A DNA stretch of 11,029 bases from an uncultured Halieaceae bacterium (lineage in GTDB: Bacteria; Pseudomonadota; Gammaproteobacteria; Pseudomonadales; Halieaceae), in the NCBI GenBank assembly GCA_913063005.1, contig CAJXZI010000047.1:1-11029 (forward strand), in the 5' to 3' direction. Each line of letters begins with the position of its first letter. The first letter of the stretch is position 1. Positions 1-6,293 of the stretch are shown here, piece by piece. A program made the position numbers and the translations under genes. Under the pieces are notes generated by a model that saw only the letters and a program-made list of their open reading frames with translations, had not been told where the DNA came from and made no database searches.

Positions 1-935
1 GTATCGTGAAGGATGCGTTCACGCCGAAAGCTGTGGCCGCTATGGAGCCCTGGTTGCGCCAGCAGGCCAAGGTCATTGTTGACCGTGTTGCTAAACGCGG
101 CGAGTGCGAGTTTGTCGAGGATGTGGCGGCGGAGCTTCCGTTAATGGCCATTCTTGAGCTAATGGGTGTGCCGCTGGAGGATCGCGAAAAGTTTTTTAAA
201 TGGACCAACACCATGACTTTCGCCGATGATCCGGACGTTGCTGGCGGTATCGCCGAGGCTAGGACGGCCTCGTTTGAGGTCATGATCTACGCCGCTGAGT
301 TGGCGCAAAAACAACGTCAAGGGTTCACCGGCCCCGTTATTAAGGCCTTGCTCGAGGGCGATATTGACGGGCAGCCAATCACGGACGAGATGTTTTCCTG
401 GGTGTTTATTCTGCTTATGGTCGGAGGTAACGAGAGCACGCGCACCGCAATTGCTCATGGTCTTCGACTCTTGATGGAAAACCCAGATCAGTTGCAGCAC
501 TTGGTCGACCATCCTGAAGACATTCCCGCCGCAGTGGAAGAAATGCTTCGGTATAACACGGCGTTTATCGCGATGCGCCGCACCGCCACGCAAGATATCG
601 AGTGGCAGGGTTACAGTATTAAAAAGGGCGACAAGGTAGTGATGCACTACCACTCGGTGAATCACGACGAGGACGTGTTTGGTGAGGACGCACTGACGTT
701 TGATATCCACCGTATGAAGCGAATGCCGACGCTGAACCGTGAAATTCGATCGTTCGGTATTGGTCAGCATTTCTGTCTGGGAATAAATTTGGCACGTTTG
801 GAAATGCGGGTCATGTTCGAGGAGATCCTACCTCGACTTAAAAACCCGTCGCTGGCTGGAGAGATTACCTACATGCGGTCGTATTTCGTTAACACGATTA
901 AAAAGATGCCGATTACGTTCACACCAGAGCGATGA
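1..935 (+). CDS. Cytochrome P450, C-terminal three quarters (5' end outside window)
   Basis: A soluble bacterial haem-thiolate monooxygenase that would hydroxylate a hydrophobic substrate using electrons from a separate ferredoxin and reductase. The open frame continues to the left edge, so the GTG at position 6 is probably an internal Val codon; about 100 residues are missing against the usual ~400. Counting from that codon, the I-helix oxygen-binding motif is VGGNEST (139-145), the K-helix ExxR is E179-R182, and the haem loop is FGIGQHFCLG (250-259), with Cys257 as the axial ligand. The text around the K-helix and beta region (MRRTA, KKGDKVVM, SVNHDEDVF) resembles the CYP124/125/142-type P450s that oxidise sterol or isoprenoid side chains. 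The exact family cannot be fixed by eye. An SDR follows 51 nt downstream on the same strand and could oxidise the alcohol formed. The P450 assignment is certain; the substrate is inferred. Confidence 0.95.
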   Translation, partial: IVKDAFTPKAVAAMEPWLRQQAKVIVDRVAKRGECEFVEDVAAELPLMAILELMGVPLEDREKFFKWTNTMTFADDPDVAGGIAEARTASFEVMIYAAELAQKQRQGFTGPVIKALLEGDIDGQPITDEMFSWVFILLMVGGNESTRTAIAHGLRLLMENPDQLQHLVDHPEDIPAAVEEMLRYNTAFIAMRRTATQDIEWQGYSIKKGDKVVMHYHSVNHDEDVFGEDALTFDIHRMKRMPTLNREIRSFGIGQHFCLGINLARLEMRVMFEEILPRLKNPSLAGEITYMRSYFVNTIKKMPITFTPER

Positions 936-986
936 CATCTAGCGGATGTACGTCACAAAGCGAATAAGAGGCCTTTTGGGGGAGTC

Positions 987-1757
987 ATGGCATACACAGG
1001 ACGTCTAGCGGTTGTAACAGGGGGCGGGAGCGGCATGGGCCAAGCCTGGGCGAGACGCCTGGCAGGCAGTGGCGCGTCGGTCGTGCTTCTTGACGTCAAC
1101 ACGGAGGGGATGGCGGCAACGGCCTCTGGGTTCGAGAATATTCATACCGAGACTATTGACATCACAGATTCTGACGCAGTGAGACAGGTGTTCAGAGAAA
1201 TTGAAGCAAACCATGGTGCCGTTGATCGTGTTATCAACGCCGCAGCGATTATGCCCTTTGGGCGACTGGTCGATGAGGACCCCAAGGTTACTAACAAGGT
1301 GATGTCCGTGAATTACGGTGGGTTAGCGAATGTTGCTACGGCGGCCTTACCTCCCATGCTGGAGCGAGGCTACGGCGACTTCATTAGTTTTTCTTCGATG
1401 ACGGGCATCATTCCCGGATTGTTGATGGGGGCTTATGCCTCCAGCAAAGCAGCGGTCCAGCACTACAGCGAAATTCTCTACCATGAGAATCGCGACAGTG
1501 GGCTCCGATTTTGTTGTGTTTGCCCCCCTGCAGTTGCCACGCCGCTCTGGCGTCAAGCCGAAGCTACGATAGTTCCCAAGTTGCCATCAAAGGGTGAGAC
1601 CCTTACACCGGATGAAGTTATTGCCGACGTTGAGCGCTGCTTAGAGGCGGGTAAACCCTTTTCGTACCCAGGCAAGCAGACCAAGTTTGGTGTGCTCATG
1701 CGTCGCCTGTTCCCGGGTCTTATCTGGAAGGCCTCTCATGATGCTGAGGGCTTCTAG
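987..1757 (+). CDS. Classical SDR-family NAD(P)-dependent oxidoreductase
   Basis: A 256-residue short-chain dehydrogenase/reductase, a normal length for the classical subfamily, expected to be cytosolic and to interconvert a hydroxyl and a keto group. The Rossmann motif is TGGGSGMG (11-18). Asp36 at the end of beta-2 suggests a preference for NAD over NADP. The structural NNAG motif appears as NAAA (84-87). The catalytic tetrad is intact: Asn109, Ser137, Tyr150 and Lys154 (YASSK). The ATG start has a strong GGGGGAG Shine-Dalgarno just upstream (978-984). It follows the P450 gene by 51 nt on the same strand and is probably cotranscribed with it, which suggests oxidation of a P450-generated alcohol. 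It ends 12 nt from the stop of a convergent gene. The substrate cannot be read from the sequence. Confidence 0.93.
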   Translation: MAYTGRLAVVTGGGSGMGQAWARRLAGSGASVVLLDVNTEGMAATASGFENIHTETIDITDSDAVRQVFREIEANHGAVDRVINAAAIMPFGRLVDEDPKVTNKVMSVNYGGLANVATAALPPMLERGYGDFISFSSMTGIIPGLLMGAYASSKAAVQHYSEILYHENRDSGLRFCCVCPPAVATPLWRQAEATIVPKLPSKGETLTPDEVIADVERCLEAGKPFSYPGKQTKFGVLMRRLFPGLIWKASHDAEGF

Positions 1758-1769
1758 GCTTCGCGTTTA

Positions 1770-3068
1770 TCAGCCACCAAAGCGCTCATGAACCGCTTTA
1801 CGCCTAACTTGAATCCTCTCCCATCGCTCCTCAGGCGACACCTTTGGAAGGTTCTCGATAAACGCAGCTAACTCTTCAGGGTTCAGTACGCGTGTGCTTG
1901 GCTGATCTGCTTCCGTGGGCGGTGAATCAAGCCCCTGCCAGCGCATGAATATGAGTCCCTCATCGTGCCCCGCGGGATCGAGCCAATTAGCAACACCTGG
2001 ATCCTCGAGCGAGATCAGCGCATAACAGCGACTTTCGTCCTCTCGACACCCCAACTGATTCATATTCAGGGTGCTCGTATGGTTTTCATAATCCATGCTG
2101 ACGAACCAGCGATTGCCTAACTGAATTCCCATGTAAGGCGCGCCCGTATCGCCAAATTCGATGAGCATGGTTTCATCAGGTTCGAGTTTGAAGTTACCGA
2201 AGGCAGAGTACTGACCAACGAGGCCACCGGGCGTGGCTCGCATGTTGAAAATAGTGTTGTTAGGAACCAATGACCACATGCGATCCGCGATTGCGATCCA
2301 GCTCGCGGTTCGGTCGTACATCGACTTTGAAGCTCGCTCGAAGCCACCGATCATATCGAGTTCGGTCAAAGGAATCGGCGGAACCTTCTCTGAATCGAGG
2401 CGCTCGATGTACAGAGGGTCGAGACGTTCTTTTTCCCAGTCCGAATGAGTGAAACGAACGAGCAGAGACTCGGCACCAGGTGCATTTTTCATCCAGTTCG
2501 CAACGCCCTCGGGGCGCTCAGGGCTCACGATGATTTCAAAATTGCCGTCGTCATCCATCTCCATCTCGTCGGCATAGAGCACACTCACGTTGGTGCTACT
2601 GCCCGCGTTACCCACGCCTGGAACACCGATAACGAGTTGAAAGATGAGTTGCGTCGTATTGCCGCGTTTCCCCGTCAGTCTGTAACTGCCTTCATCATCA
2701 AGGAGCGCAAAGAAGTAGTTGTTATCGGGGTTATCCAAACCTGCCTTGCTCGTCCAGTCGACACCGCGCATCGTGCGCGGGTAGTCGTGCGACATCAGCG
2801 CACCGGCCTTGATGGAGCCCACGATGGTGTACAAAAGTCCGCGATAGGCCTCTGCACGTGCTAGCGGGTCGTCAAAATTGCTGTGTGTTTTGTAGAGGGC
2901 GAGCGTGTCTCTTTGTGCTTGGAGAAACCCTTCGAAGGCGGCATCTAACGGATCATCAATCTGTGTCTGACTTGGCTCGTAACGGGGTGCAGGCGCTGTC
3001 ATGCGTCCCGCATAAAAGCCGGCAACGATGAGCATCAAGACGATTACGAGTAAGCTAATTTTCTTCAT
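1770..3068 (-). CDS. Membrane-anchored or exported DUF1214-like protein with duplicated domain
   Basis: A 432-residue protein of unknown function. Residues 2-3 are Lys and 4-20 are hydrophobic, so it has an N-terminal anchor or signal peptide; there is no lipobox Cys. The mature part is acidic and beta-rich. The text resembles DUF1214-type proteins (DNPDNNYFFALL at 112-123; GIQLGNRWFVSMDY at 314-327; DPGVANWLDPAGH at 356-368). Two halves look duplicated: PEGVANW near 186-192 with a following LLVRF strand, and DPGVANW near 356-362 with a following LIFMRW strand. The ATG has an AGGA Shine-Dalgarno six bases upstream (3075-3078). It is the second gene of a minus-strand pair after an extended SDR; the 73-nt spacer is almost wholly a heptamer tandem repeat. 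Proteins of this kind are often seen near isoprenoid or steroid catabolic genes (recollection, not tested here). No enzymatic role is claimed. Confidence 0.8.
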   Translation of the reverse strand: MKKISLLVIVLMLIVAGFYAGRMTAPAPRYEPSQTQIDDPLDAAFEGFLQAQRDTLALYKTHSNFDDPLARAEAYRGLLYTIVGSIKAGALMSHDYPRTMRGVDWTSKAGLDNPDNNYFFALLDDEGSYRLTGKRGNTTQLIFQLVIGVPGVGNAGSSTNVSVLYADEMEMDDDGNFEIIVSPERPEGVANWMKNAPGAESLLVRFTHSDWEKERLDPLYIERLDSEKVPPIPLTELDMIGGFERASKSMYDRTASWIAIADRMWSLVPNNTIFNMRATPGGLVGQYSAFGNFKLEPDETMLIEFGDTGAPYMGIQLGNRWFVSMDYENHTSTLNMNQLGCREDESRCYALISLEDPGVANWLDPAGHDEGLIFMRWQGLDSPPTEADQPSTRVLNPEELAAFIENLPKVSPEERWERIQVRRKAVHERFGG

Positions 3069-3074
3069 GGTGTT

Positions 3075-3078
3075 TCCT
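3075..3078 (-). promoter_or_regulatory. Ribosome binding site of the DUF1214-like gene
   Basis: AGGA on the minus strand, six bases before the ATG at 3068. It supports that start. The heptamer repeat array stops only five bases upstream, so a change in array length would alter the spacer directly ahead of this site. Confidence 0.7.
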
Positions 3079-3083
3079 GGCTT

Positions 3084-3139
3084 GGTTTCGGGTTTCGGGT
3101 TTCGGGTTTCGGGTTTCGGGTTTCGGGTTTCGGGTTTCG
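3084..3139. repeat. Tandem heptamer array, 8 perfect GGTTTCG copies
   Basis: Eight uninterrupted identical 7-bp units (56 bp) lie between two minus-strand genes. The array begins two bases after the TGA of the upstream extended SDR gene (3144-3142) and ends five bases before the Shine-Dalgarno of the next gene. On the plus strand it gives seven GGG runs separated by four-base TTTC loops, fitting the G3N1-7 quadruplex rule; the minus strand is correspondingly C-rich. The unit resembles eukaryotic telomere repeats such as TTTAGGG, which I regard as convergence. Perfect copy identity suggests recent expansion by replication slippage. Confidence 0.97.
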
Positions 3140-3141
3140 AG

Positions 3142-4161
3142 TCACGGATTATGGTTGCGATACCACGCGATGGCGTCTGACACAGTCTCGCTTAGCGGAC
3201 GGGGCGCCCACCCTAGTTCGGCAGCGGCCTTGGCGTGATTCATCGGGCCAAAAGCCTCGGATAAAAACATCGAGGTTCGACAAAATTTGGCGTCTTTGAT
3301 CCCTCTGAGACGATTGATAACTTCGGCAATCGTTGCGAAGACATAGGCTTTGCGCATGGAGAGCACGGCAGGTTTTTCGGATCCCATCGACTCTGCAGCC
3401 ATGGCGTAAAAGTCTTGCTGTCGAAGACACTCGCTGACAATAGCGTACCGCTCGCCGATGCGCCCTTTGGTCTCCGCGAGCAAGCAAGCCTGTGCGGCGT
3501 CACGTACGTCCACTGTCGGTAAGCTGCAGTCAAGCGCGGTGTTTTTTCTTTTCGTCGCTTGCCACAGTGCATTTCCGTGAGGCGTTGGGCCAAAATCGTC
3601 AGGGCCATAGGTGTTGGCGACACAGAGCATGACTGCTGGAAGTCCCCGCTCCGAGACGGCGTCGGTAACCGCCTTCTCCGCGAGTACCCGCGTCTTTACG
3701 TAGTCAGGTGCCTCGTCCCACCAGTCGAAAGCCTGGTCTTCTTGTGCCGGCGATCCAGAGTGACGGGGGAGGGTGACCATTGAACTCGTAAAGACAAAGC
3801 GTGTGATATTTTCGGCTACTGCGGCGTCTAGTACGTTGGCGAGGCCGTCTACGTTGGTGCGATACAGCGGCGTTGAATCGACGAGCCAGGCGCGAGTGTC
3901 GACTACGTTGTAAAAGATGCTGCCACAGCCGCGCATAGCGGCTCTCACCGAGTCACTGTCGCTAATGTCGCCATAACAAATCTCGATATTCAGGCCTTCT
4001 AGGGCACTGAGGTCACTCGTAGGCCGCACCATTGCGCGAACGGACCTCCCTTGGGCAACAAGAAGCCGCGTTACGTGGCTACCCATAAAACCATTCGCGC
4101 CCATAACCAGAGCTGGGGATGAACTGGCGTAATCGTTGGTGACCGAGGTATTCACAAACAC
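3142..4161 (-). CDS. Extended SDR, 3-beta-hydroxysteroid dehydrogenase / NAD-dependent epimerase type
   Basis: A 339-residue extended short-chain dehydrogenase, expected to be cytosolic. The nucleotide-binding motif GANGFMG (21-27) has the GxxGxxG spacing of extended SDRs. The TSSM segment (125-128) carries the usual Ser/Thr, and ANTYGPDDFGP (182-192) matches the substrate-side motif seen in 3-beta-HSD, dihydroflavonol-reductase-like and HpnA-like proteins. The C-terminal KAAAELGW...AIAWYRNH is typical of the family. The active-site Y-x3-K is odd: Tyr154 is followed at +4 by Arg158 (codon CGG), not Lys. The start is GTG at 4161, with purine-rich AAGAGA just upstream; the in-frame GTG at 4155 is an alternative with better spacing. 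It is divergent from the OYE-type gene and precedes the DUF1214-like gene. A steroid or sterol 3-hydroxyl substrate is plausible from context but not shown. Confidence 0.88.
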   Translation of the reverse strand: MFVNTSVTNDYASSSPALVMGANGFMGSHVTRLLVAQGRSVRAMVRPTSDLSALEGLNIEICYGDISDSDSVRAAMRGCGSIFYNVVDTRAWLVDSTPLYRTNVDGLANVLDAAVAENITRFVFTSSMVTLPRHSGSPAQEDQAFDWWDEAPDYVKTRVLAEKAVTDAVSERGLPAVMLCVANTYGPDDFGPTPHGNALWQATKRKNTALDCSLPTVDVRDAAQACLLAETKGRIGERYAIVSECLRQQDFYAMAAESMGSEKPAVLSMRKAYVFATIAEVINRLRGIKDAKFCRTSMFLSEAFGPMNHAKAAAELGWAPRPLSETVSDAIAWYRNHNP

Positions 4162-4319
4162 AGTCTCTTGTTCATTTTATTATTTTTGAAGATTGAGCCT
4201 TGAACCCGTATCGCTTGCAATGCTCTTGTGCCACTCAAAGGGACGATGGTCATAAGTATAGGGTCGGTATACTGCGGCAATGCAACTTACGATTGACCGC
4301 CCTCATTGAGGAACCGCCC
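4162..4319. promoter_or_regulatory. Divergent intergenic promoter region
   Basis: This 158-nt spacer separates the start of the minus-strand extended SDR from the start of the plus-strand OYE-type gene, so it should hold promoters for both. On the plus strand TATACT (4268-4273) matches five of six bases of a sigma-70 -10 box and would give a leader of about 40 nt to the ATG at 4320, but no convincing -35 lies at the right distance. The side near the extended SDR is AT-rich (4170-4190). A 7-bp direct repeat GCAATGC occurs at 4217-4223 and 4277-4283, on either side of the -10 candidate. I do not recognise an operator. Confidence 0.45.
4308..4312 (+). promoter_or_regulatory. Ribosome binding site fixing the OYE-type start
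   Basis: GAGGA lies seven bases before the ATG at 4320. It decides against the upstream in-frame TTG at 4200, which would add 40 residues with no family resemblance. The site sits in the small inverted repeat CCTCA-T-TGAGG (4301-4311), which could partly hide it in the mRNA. The heptamer ACCGCCC is repeated on either side (4296-4302 and 4313-4319). Confidence 0.7.
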
Positions 4320-5540
4320 ATGCTCGATACTGCCTTTCAACCACTTCAGCTTGGACCCCTGACGCTTCCTAACCGCTTTATAAAAGCGGGTGCTAACGAG
4401 AACATGTCAAAGCAGGGAAAACCGACCCGTGCGATGCGTATGCATCACGAGGCGTTGATCAAAGGCGGTGTTGCCATGACCACCATGGCGTATGTGGCAG
4501 TTGAGAAGGACGGACGAACACTGCCTGACCAGGTATGGGTGCACGACGAAGCCATGGACGATTTGAAAGCGGTAACCGATGCTGTTCATGCAGCCGGTGG
4601 TAAGATCGCGGCGCAGATTACGCACGGCGGCAGCTTTGTCACAGGGGTCTTCATCCCAAGGCGCCTCGAAAGCTCTGTGTCGGGTTTTAATCCTGCGGGC
4701 CTGCTCCGCGGCAATATGTTCCGTCGCGCCATGAACGAACGCGATATGGATCGCATGGTGGGCTTGTTCGTAAATGCGGCAGAGCGCTGCTTTGAGGCAG
4801 GCTTTGACGCGGTCGAAATCCACATGGGGCACGGTTACCTTCTGAATCAATTTCTGTCGCCCCTAGATAACCAACGCAAGGATCAATACGGCGGTAATGC
4901 AGAGAATCGCGCACGTTTCCCCGCGCGCGTCTTGCGGGCGGTAAAAGAGGCGGTGGGGGATCGTATGGCTGTGATCGCAAAGATCAATGTAGCTGACGGT
5001 CGCAGCAAAGGCGCTCAGCTAGAAGACGGAATTGTCACGGCGAAGATCCTCGAAGAGGCGGGCGCCGACATGCTGGTGCTCTCGGGGGGACGAAACGTTG
5101 AATCGGGTTGGTTTACCTTCGGCAGTAACATGAATCTAGACGCTATGCTGCGTGTTATTGGTAAGTGGTCGTTGAGCGGTATGGCAATTGCCTCAACGCA
5201 AGCCTCTGTACCCAAGATTGATTTTAAGCCGCTCTATTTCTGGGAGTATTCGACGAAGATTCGCGAGGCAGTCTCGATCCCACTAGCCTACCTAGGCGGC
5301 GTTACCTCGGCAGAAAACGTTTCGCAATGTATGGAGGCAGGGTTTGAAGCGGTACAGCTCGCCAGAGCGCTTCTCCGAGAGCCCGATCTTGTCAATCGCT
5401 GGCGAGAGGAGGGAGGTGAATCGCTGTGTGACAATTGCAATAGCTGTGTTGCCTATATTTATCACCCAGCCGGTACTTGGTGTATTCACCAACCACCGAA
5501 CAAACTCGAGGATAATCAGATTCTCGCATCTGCAGGATAA
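4320..5540 (+). CDS. Old Yellow Enzyme-family NADH:flavin oxidoreductase
   Basis: A 406-residue FMN-dependent TIM-barrel oxidoreductase of the family that reduces activated C=C bonds of enones or enoyl compounds. The N-terminus (QPLQLGPLTLPNRF, 7-20) is the classic family start. AQITHGG (98-104) lines the FMN site. EIHMGHGYLLNQFLSP (166-181) contains the substrate-binding pair His168/His171 and the likely proton donor Tyr173, and YGGNAENR (190-197) follows. LGGVTS (325-330) and ARALLREPDLV (348-358) are the usual phosphate-binding and C-terminal elements. The tail holds four Cys at 370, 373, 376 and 388 (C-x2-C-x2-C-x11-C), similar to but one residue shorter than the 4Fe-4S motif of 2,4-dienoyl-CoA reductase FadH; the FAD/NAD domain of FadH is absent. 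The start is set by the GAGGA at 4308. It heads a run of four plus-strand genes. The substrate could be a steroid enone or an acyl-CoA; neither is proven. Confidence 0.9.
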   Translation: MLDTAFQPLQLGPLTLPNRFIKAGANENMSKQGKPTRAMRMHHEALIKGGVAMTTMAYVAVEKDGRTLPDQVWVHDEAMDDLKAVTDAVHAAGGKIAAQITHGGSFVTGVFIPRRLESSVSGFNPAGLLRGNMFRRAMNERDMDRMVGLFVNAAERCFEAGFDAVEIHMGHGYLLNQFLSPLDNQRKDQYGGNAENRARFPARVLRAVKEAVGDRMAVIAKINVADGRSKGAQLEDGIVTAKILEEAGADMLVLSGGRNVESGWFTFGSNMNLDAMLRVIGKWSLSGMAIASTQASVPKIDFKPLYFWEYSTKIREAVSIPLAYLGGVTSAENVSQCMEAGFEAVQLARALLREPDLVNRWREEGGESLCDNCNSCVAYIYHPAGTWCIHQPPNKLEDNQILASAG

Positions 5541-5591
5541 GTCCTACGTAACACGGGGCGACCGCAGAAATGAATCGACCGTGGCTTACAG

Positions 5592-5618
5592 AGTGCCTGG
5601 CCGACGATCGCAGGCACT
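5592..5618. other. Perfect 8-bp inverted repeat (hairpin) after the OYE-type gene
   Basis: AGTGCCTG (5592-5599) and CAGGCACT (5611-5618) pair perfectly around an 11-nt loop, 51 nt after the stop of the OYE-type gene and 86 nt before the SRPBCC start. No T-run follows on either strand, so it is not a standard intrinsic terminator. It could stabilise or process the mRNA, or be a dimeric operator. The rest of this 164-nt spacer (5541-5704) holds only a 35-codon ORF (5570-5677) without a ribosome binding site, which I do not call. Confidence 0.5.
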
Positions 5619-5704
5619 ATTGGGTCACGCGATGCCTGAGGTCATGGTATAAACACCGAGCACATGGATGGACCTAGCAAAACAATAATAAGGGTCAAGA
5701 TACG

Positions 5705-6133
5705 ATGAAAATTGAATTTATTCGGGAAATCGCAGCGCCCCCAGAGCTGGTCTGGCAGGTCATCACCGAGTTTTCTTCTTACGGCGAATGGAATCCTTTT
5801 GTCACGGCCTGTGACGCAGAGCTGCGTGCAGGTGCGCCTATCTCGATGACGGTTGTGTTGGGAAAAAACACTCGAGACCAGGTCGAATTTGTCAGTCAGG
5901 TCATCCCCGGCGAGTTGTTCGAATACCGCATGAAACCCGTTGGGCCGCTCCTGCACAGTTACCGACAGCACGAGGTGATGGGCTTGGGTGACGGCAATAC
6001 CCGCTACCGATCGACCTTTGAGCTAAACGGCTGGATTTCAGGATTGGTTGGCTTGAGTCTGGGATCTGCCTTGCAAGACGGGTTTCAGGGAATGACCGAT
6101 AGCTTGGTGAGCCGCGCTGAGAGTTTGGTGTAG
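5705..6133 (+). CDS. SRPBCC-family (polyketide cyclase-like) protein
   Basis: A 142-residue START/Bet v1-like helix-grip protein, the usual length for single-domain SRPBCC members. These proteins bind hydrophobic ligands in a central cavity and some act as cyclases or hydrolases; no specific reaction can be assigned here. The N-terminal strand-helix motif IAAPPELVWQVITEF (9-23) followed by YGEWNPF (26-32) is diagnostic. The EFVSQVIPGELFEYR strand pair (61-75) and the long C-terminal helix (about 121-141) complete the fold. There is no signal peptide, so it should be cytosolic. AAGGG (5690-5694) lies ten bases upstream of the ATG and is a modest ribosome binding site. The gene runs in the same direction as its neighbours but has spacers of about 160 nt on each side. 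A role in carrying or protecting a hydrophobic intermediate for the adjacent oxidoreductases is inference. Confidence 0.85.
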   Translation: MKIEFIREIAAPPELVWQVITEFSSYGEWNPFVTACDAELRAGAPISMTVVLGKNTRDQVEFVSQVIPGELFEYRMKPVGPLLHSYRQHEVMGLGDGNTRYRSTFELNGWISGLVGLSLGSALQDGFQGMTDSLVSRAESLV

Positions 6134-6167
6134 CCAGTACGCTACCGTAAGCGCAGTCAAAGCAATT

Positions 6168-6285
6168 GGCGTCGAATAAAAGTGGTGTTGAATACAAGCG
6201 GCGTTGAGTGTTGGGTCCTTGGGCAGAAGATTCTGTGATAACGGTTTTTGAGTAGCAGACCCTTGAATACGGGGTCCTTGAATGG
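6168..6285. repeat. Degenerate short repeats in the SRPBCC-SDR spacer
   Basis: The 160-nt spacer holds imperfect repeats. Three head-to-tail 16-nt units start at 6168, 6184 and 6200, each opening with GGYGTYGA; the first two match at 12 of 16 positions and the third is conserved only in its first half. Further on, GGGTCCTTG occurs at 6213-6221 and 6272-6280, and CCTTGAAT at 6261-6268 and 6276-6283. This looks like an eroded tandem expansion. It ends at the GGAGAG ribosome binding site (6284-6289) of the next gene. I saw no other gene or clear terminator in the spacer. Confidence 0.55.
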
Positions 6286-6293
6286 AGAGTTAG

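Noticed and set aside
1755..1772. Bidirectional terminator between the convergent SDR and DUF1214-like genes
   Set aside because: Only 12 nt separate the stops and I found no stem with a T-run there.
3084..3139. Heptamer array as a CRISPR or a true telomere
   Set aside because: Units are 7 bp without spacers, so not CRISPR. The array is internal between two genes, so the telomere likeness is only in the sequence.
4200..4319. In-frame 40-residue N-terminal extension of the OYE-type protein from a TTG codon
   Set aside because: The extension has no family resemblance, while the ATG at 4320 has a good Shine-Dalgarno and begins exactly where OYE homologues begin.
5570..5677. Small 35-codon ORF rich in Arg and Trp between the OYE-type and SRPBCC genes
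   Set aside because: No ribosome binding site and no recognisable pattern; part of it is the inverted repeat read as protein.
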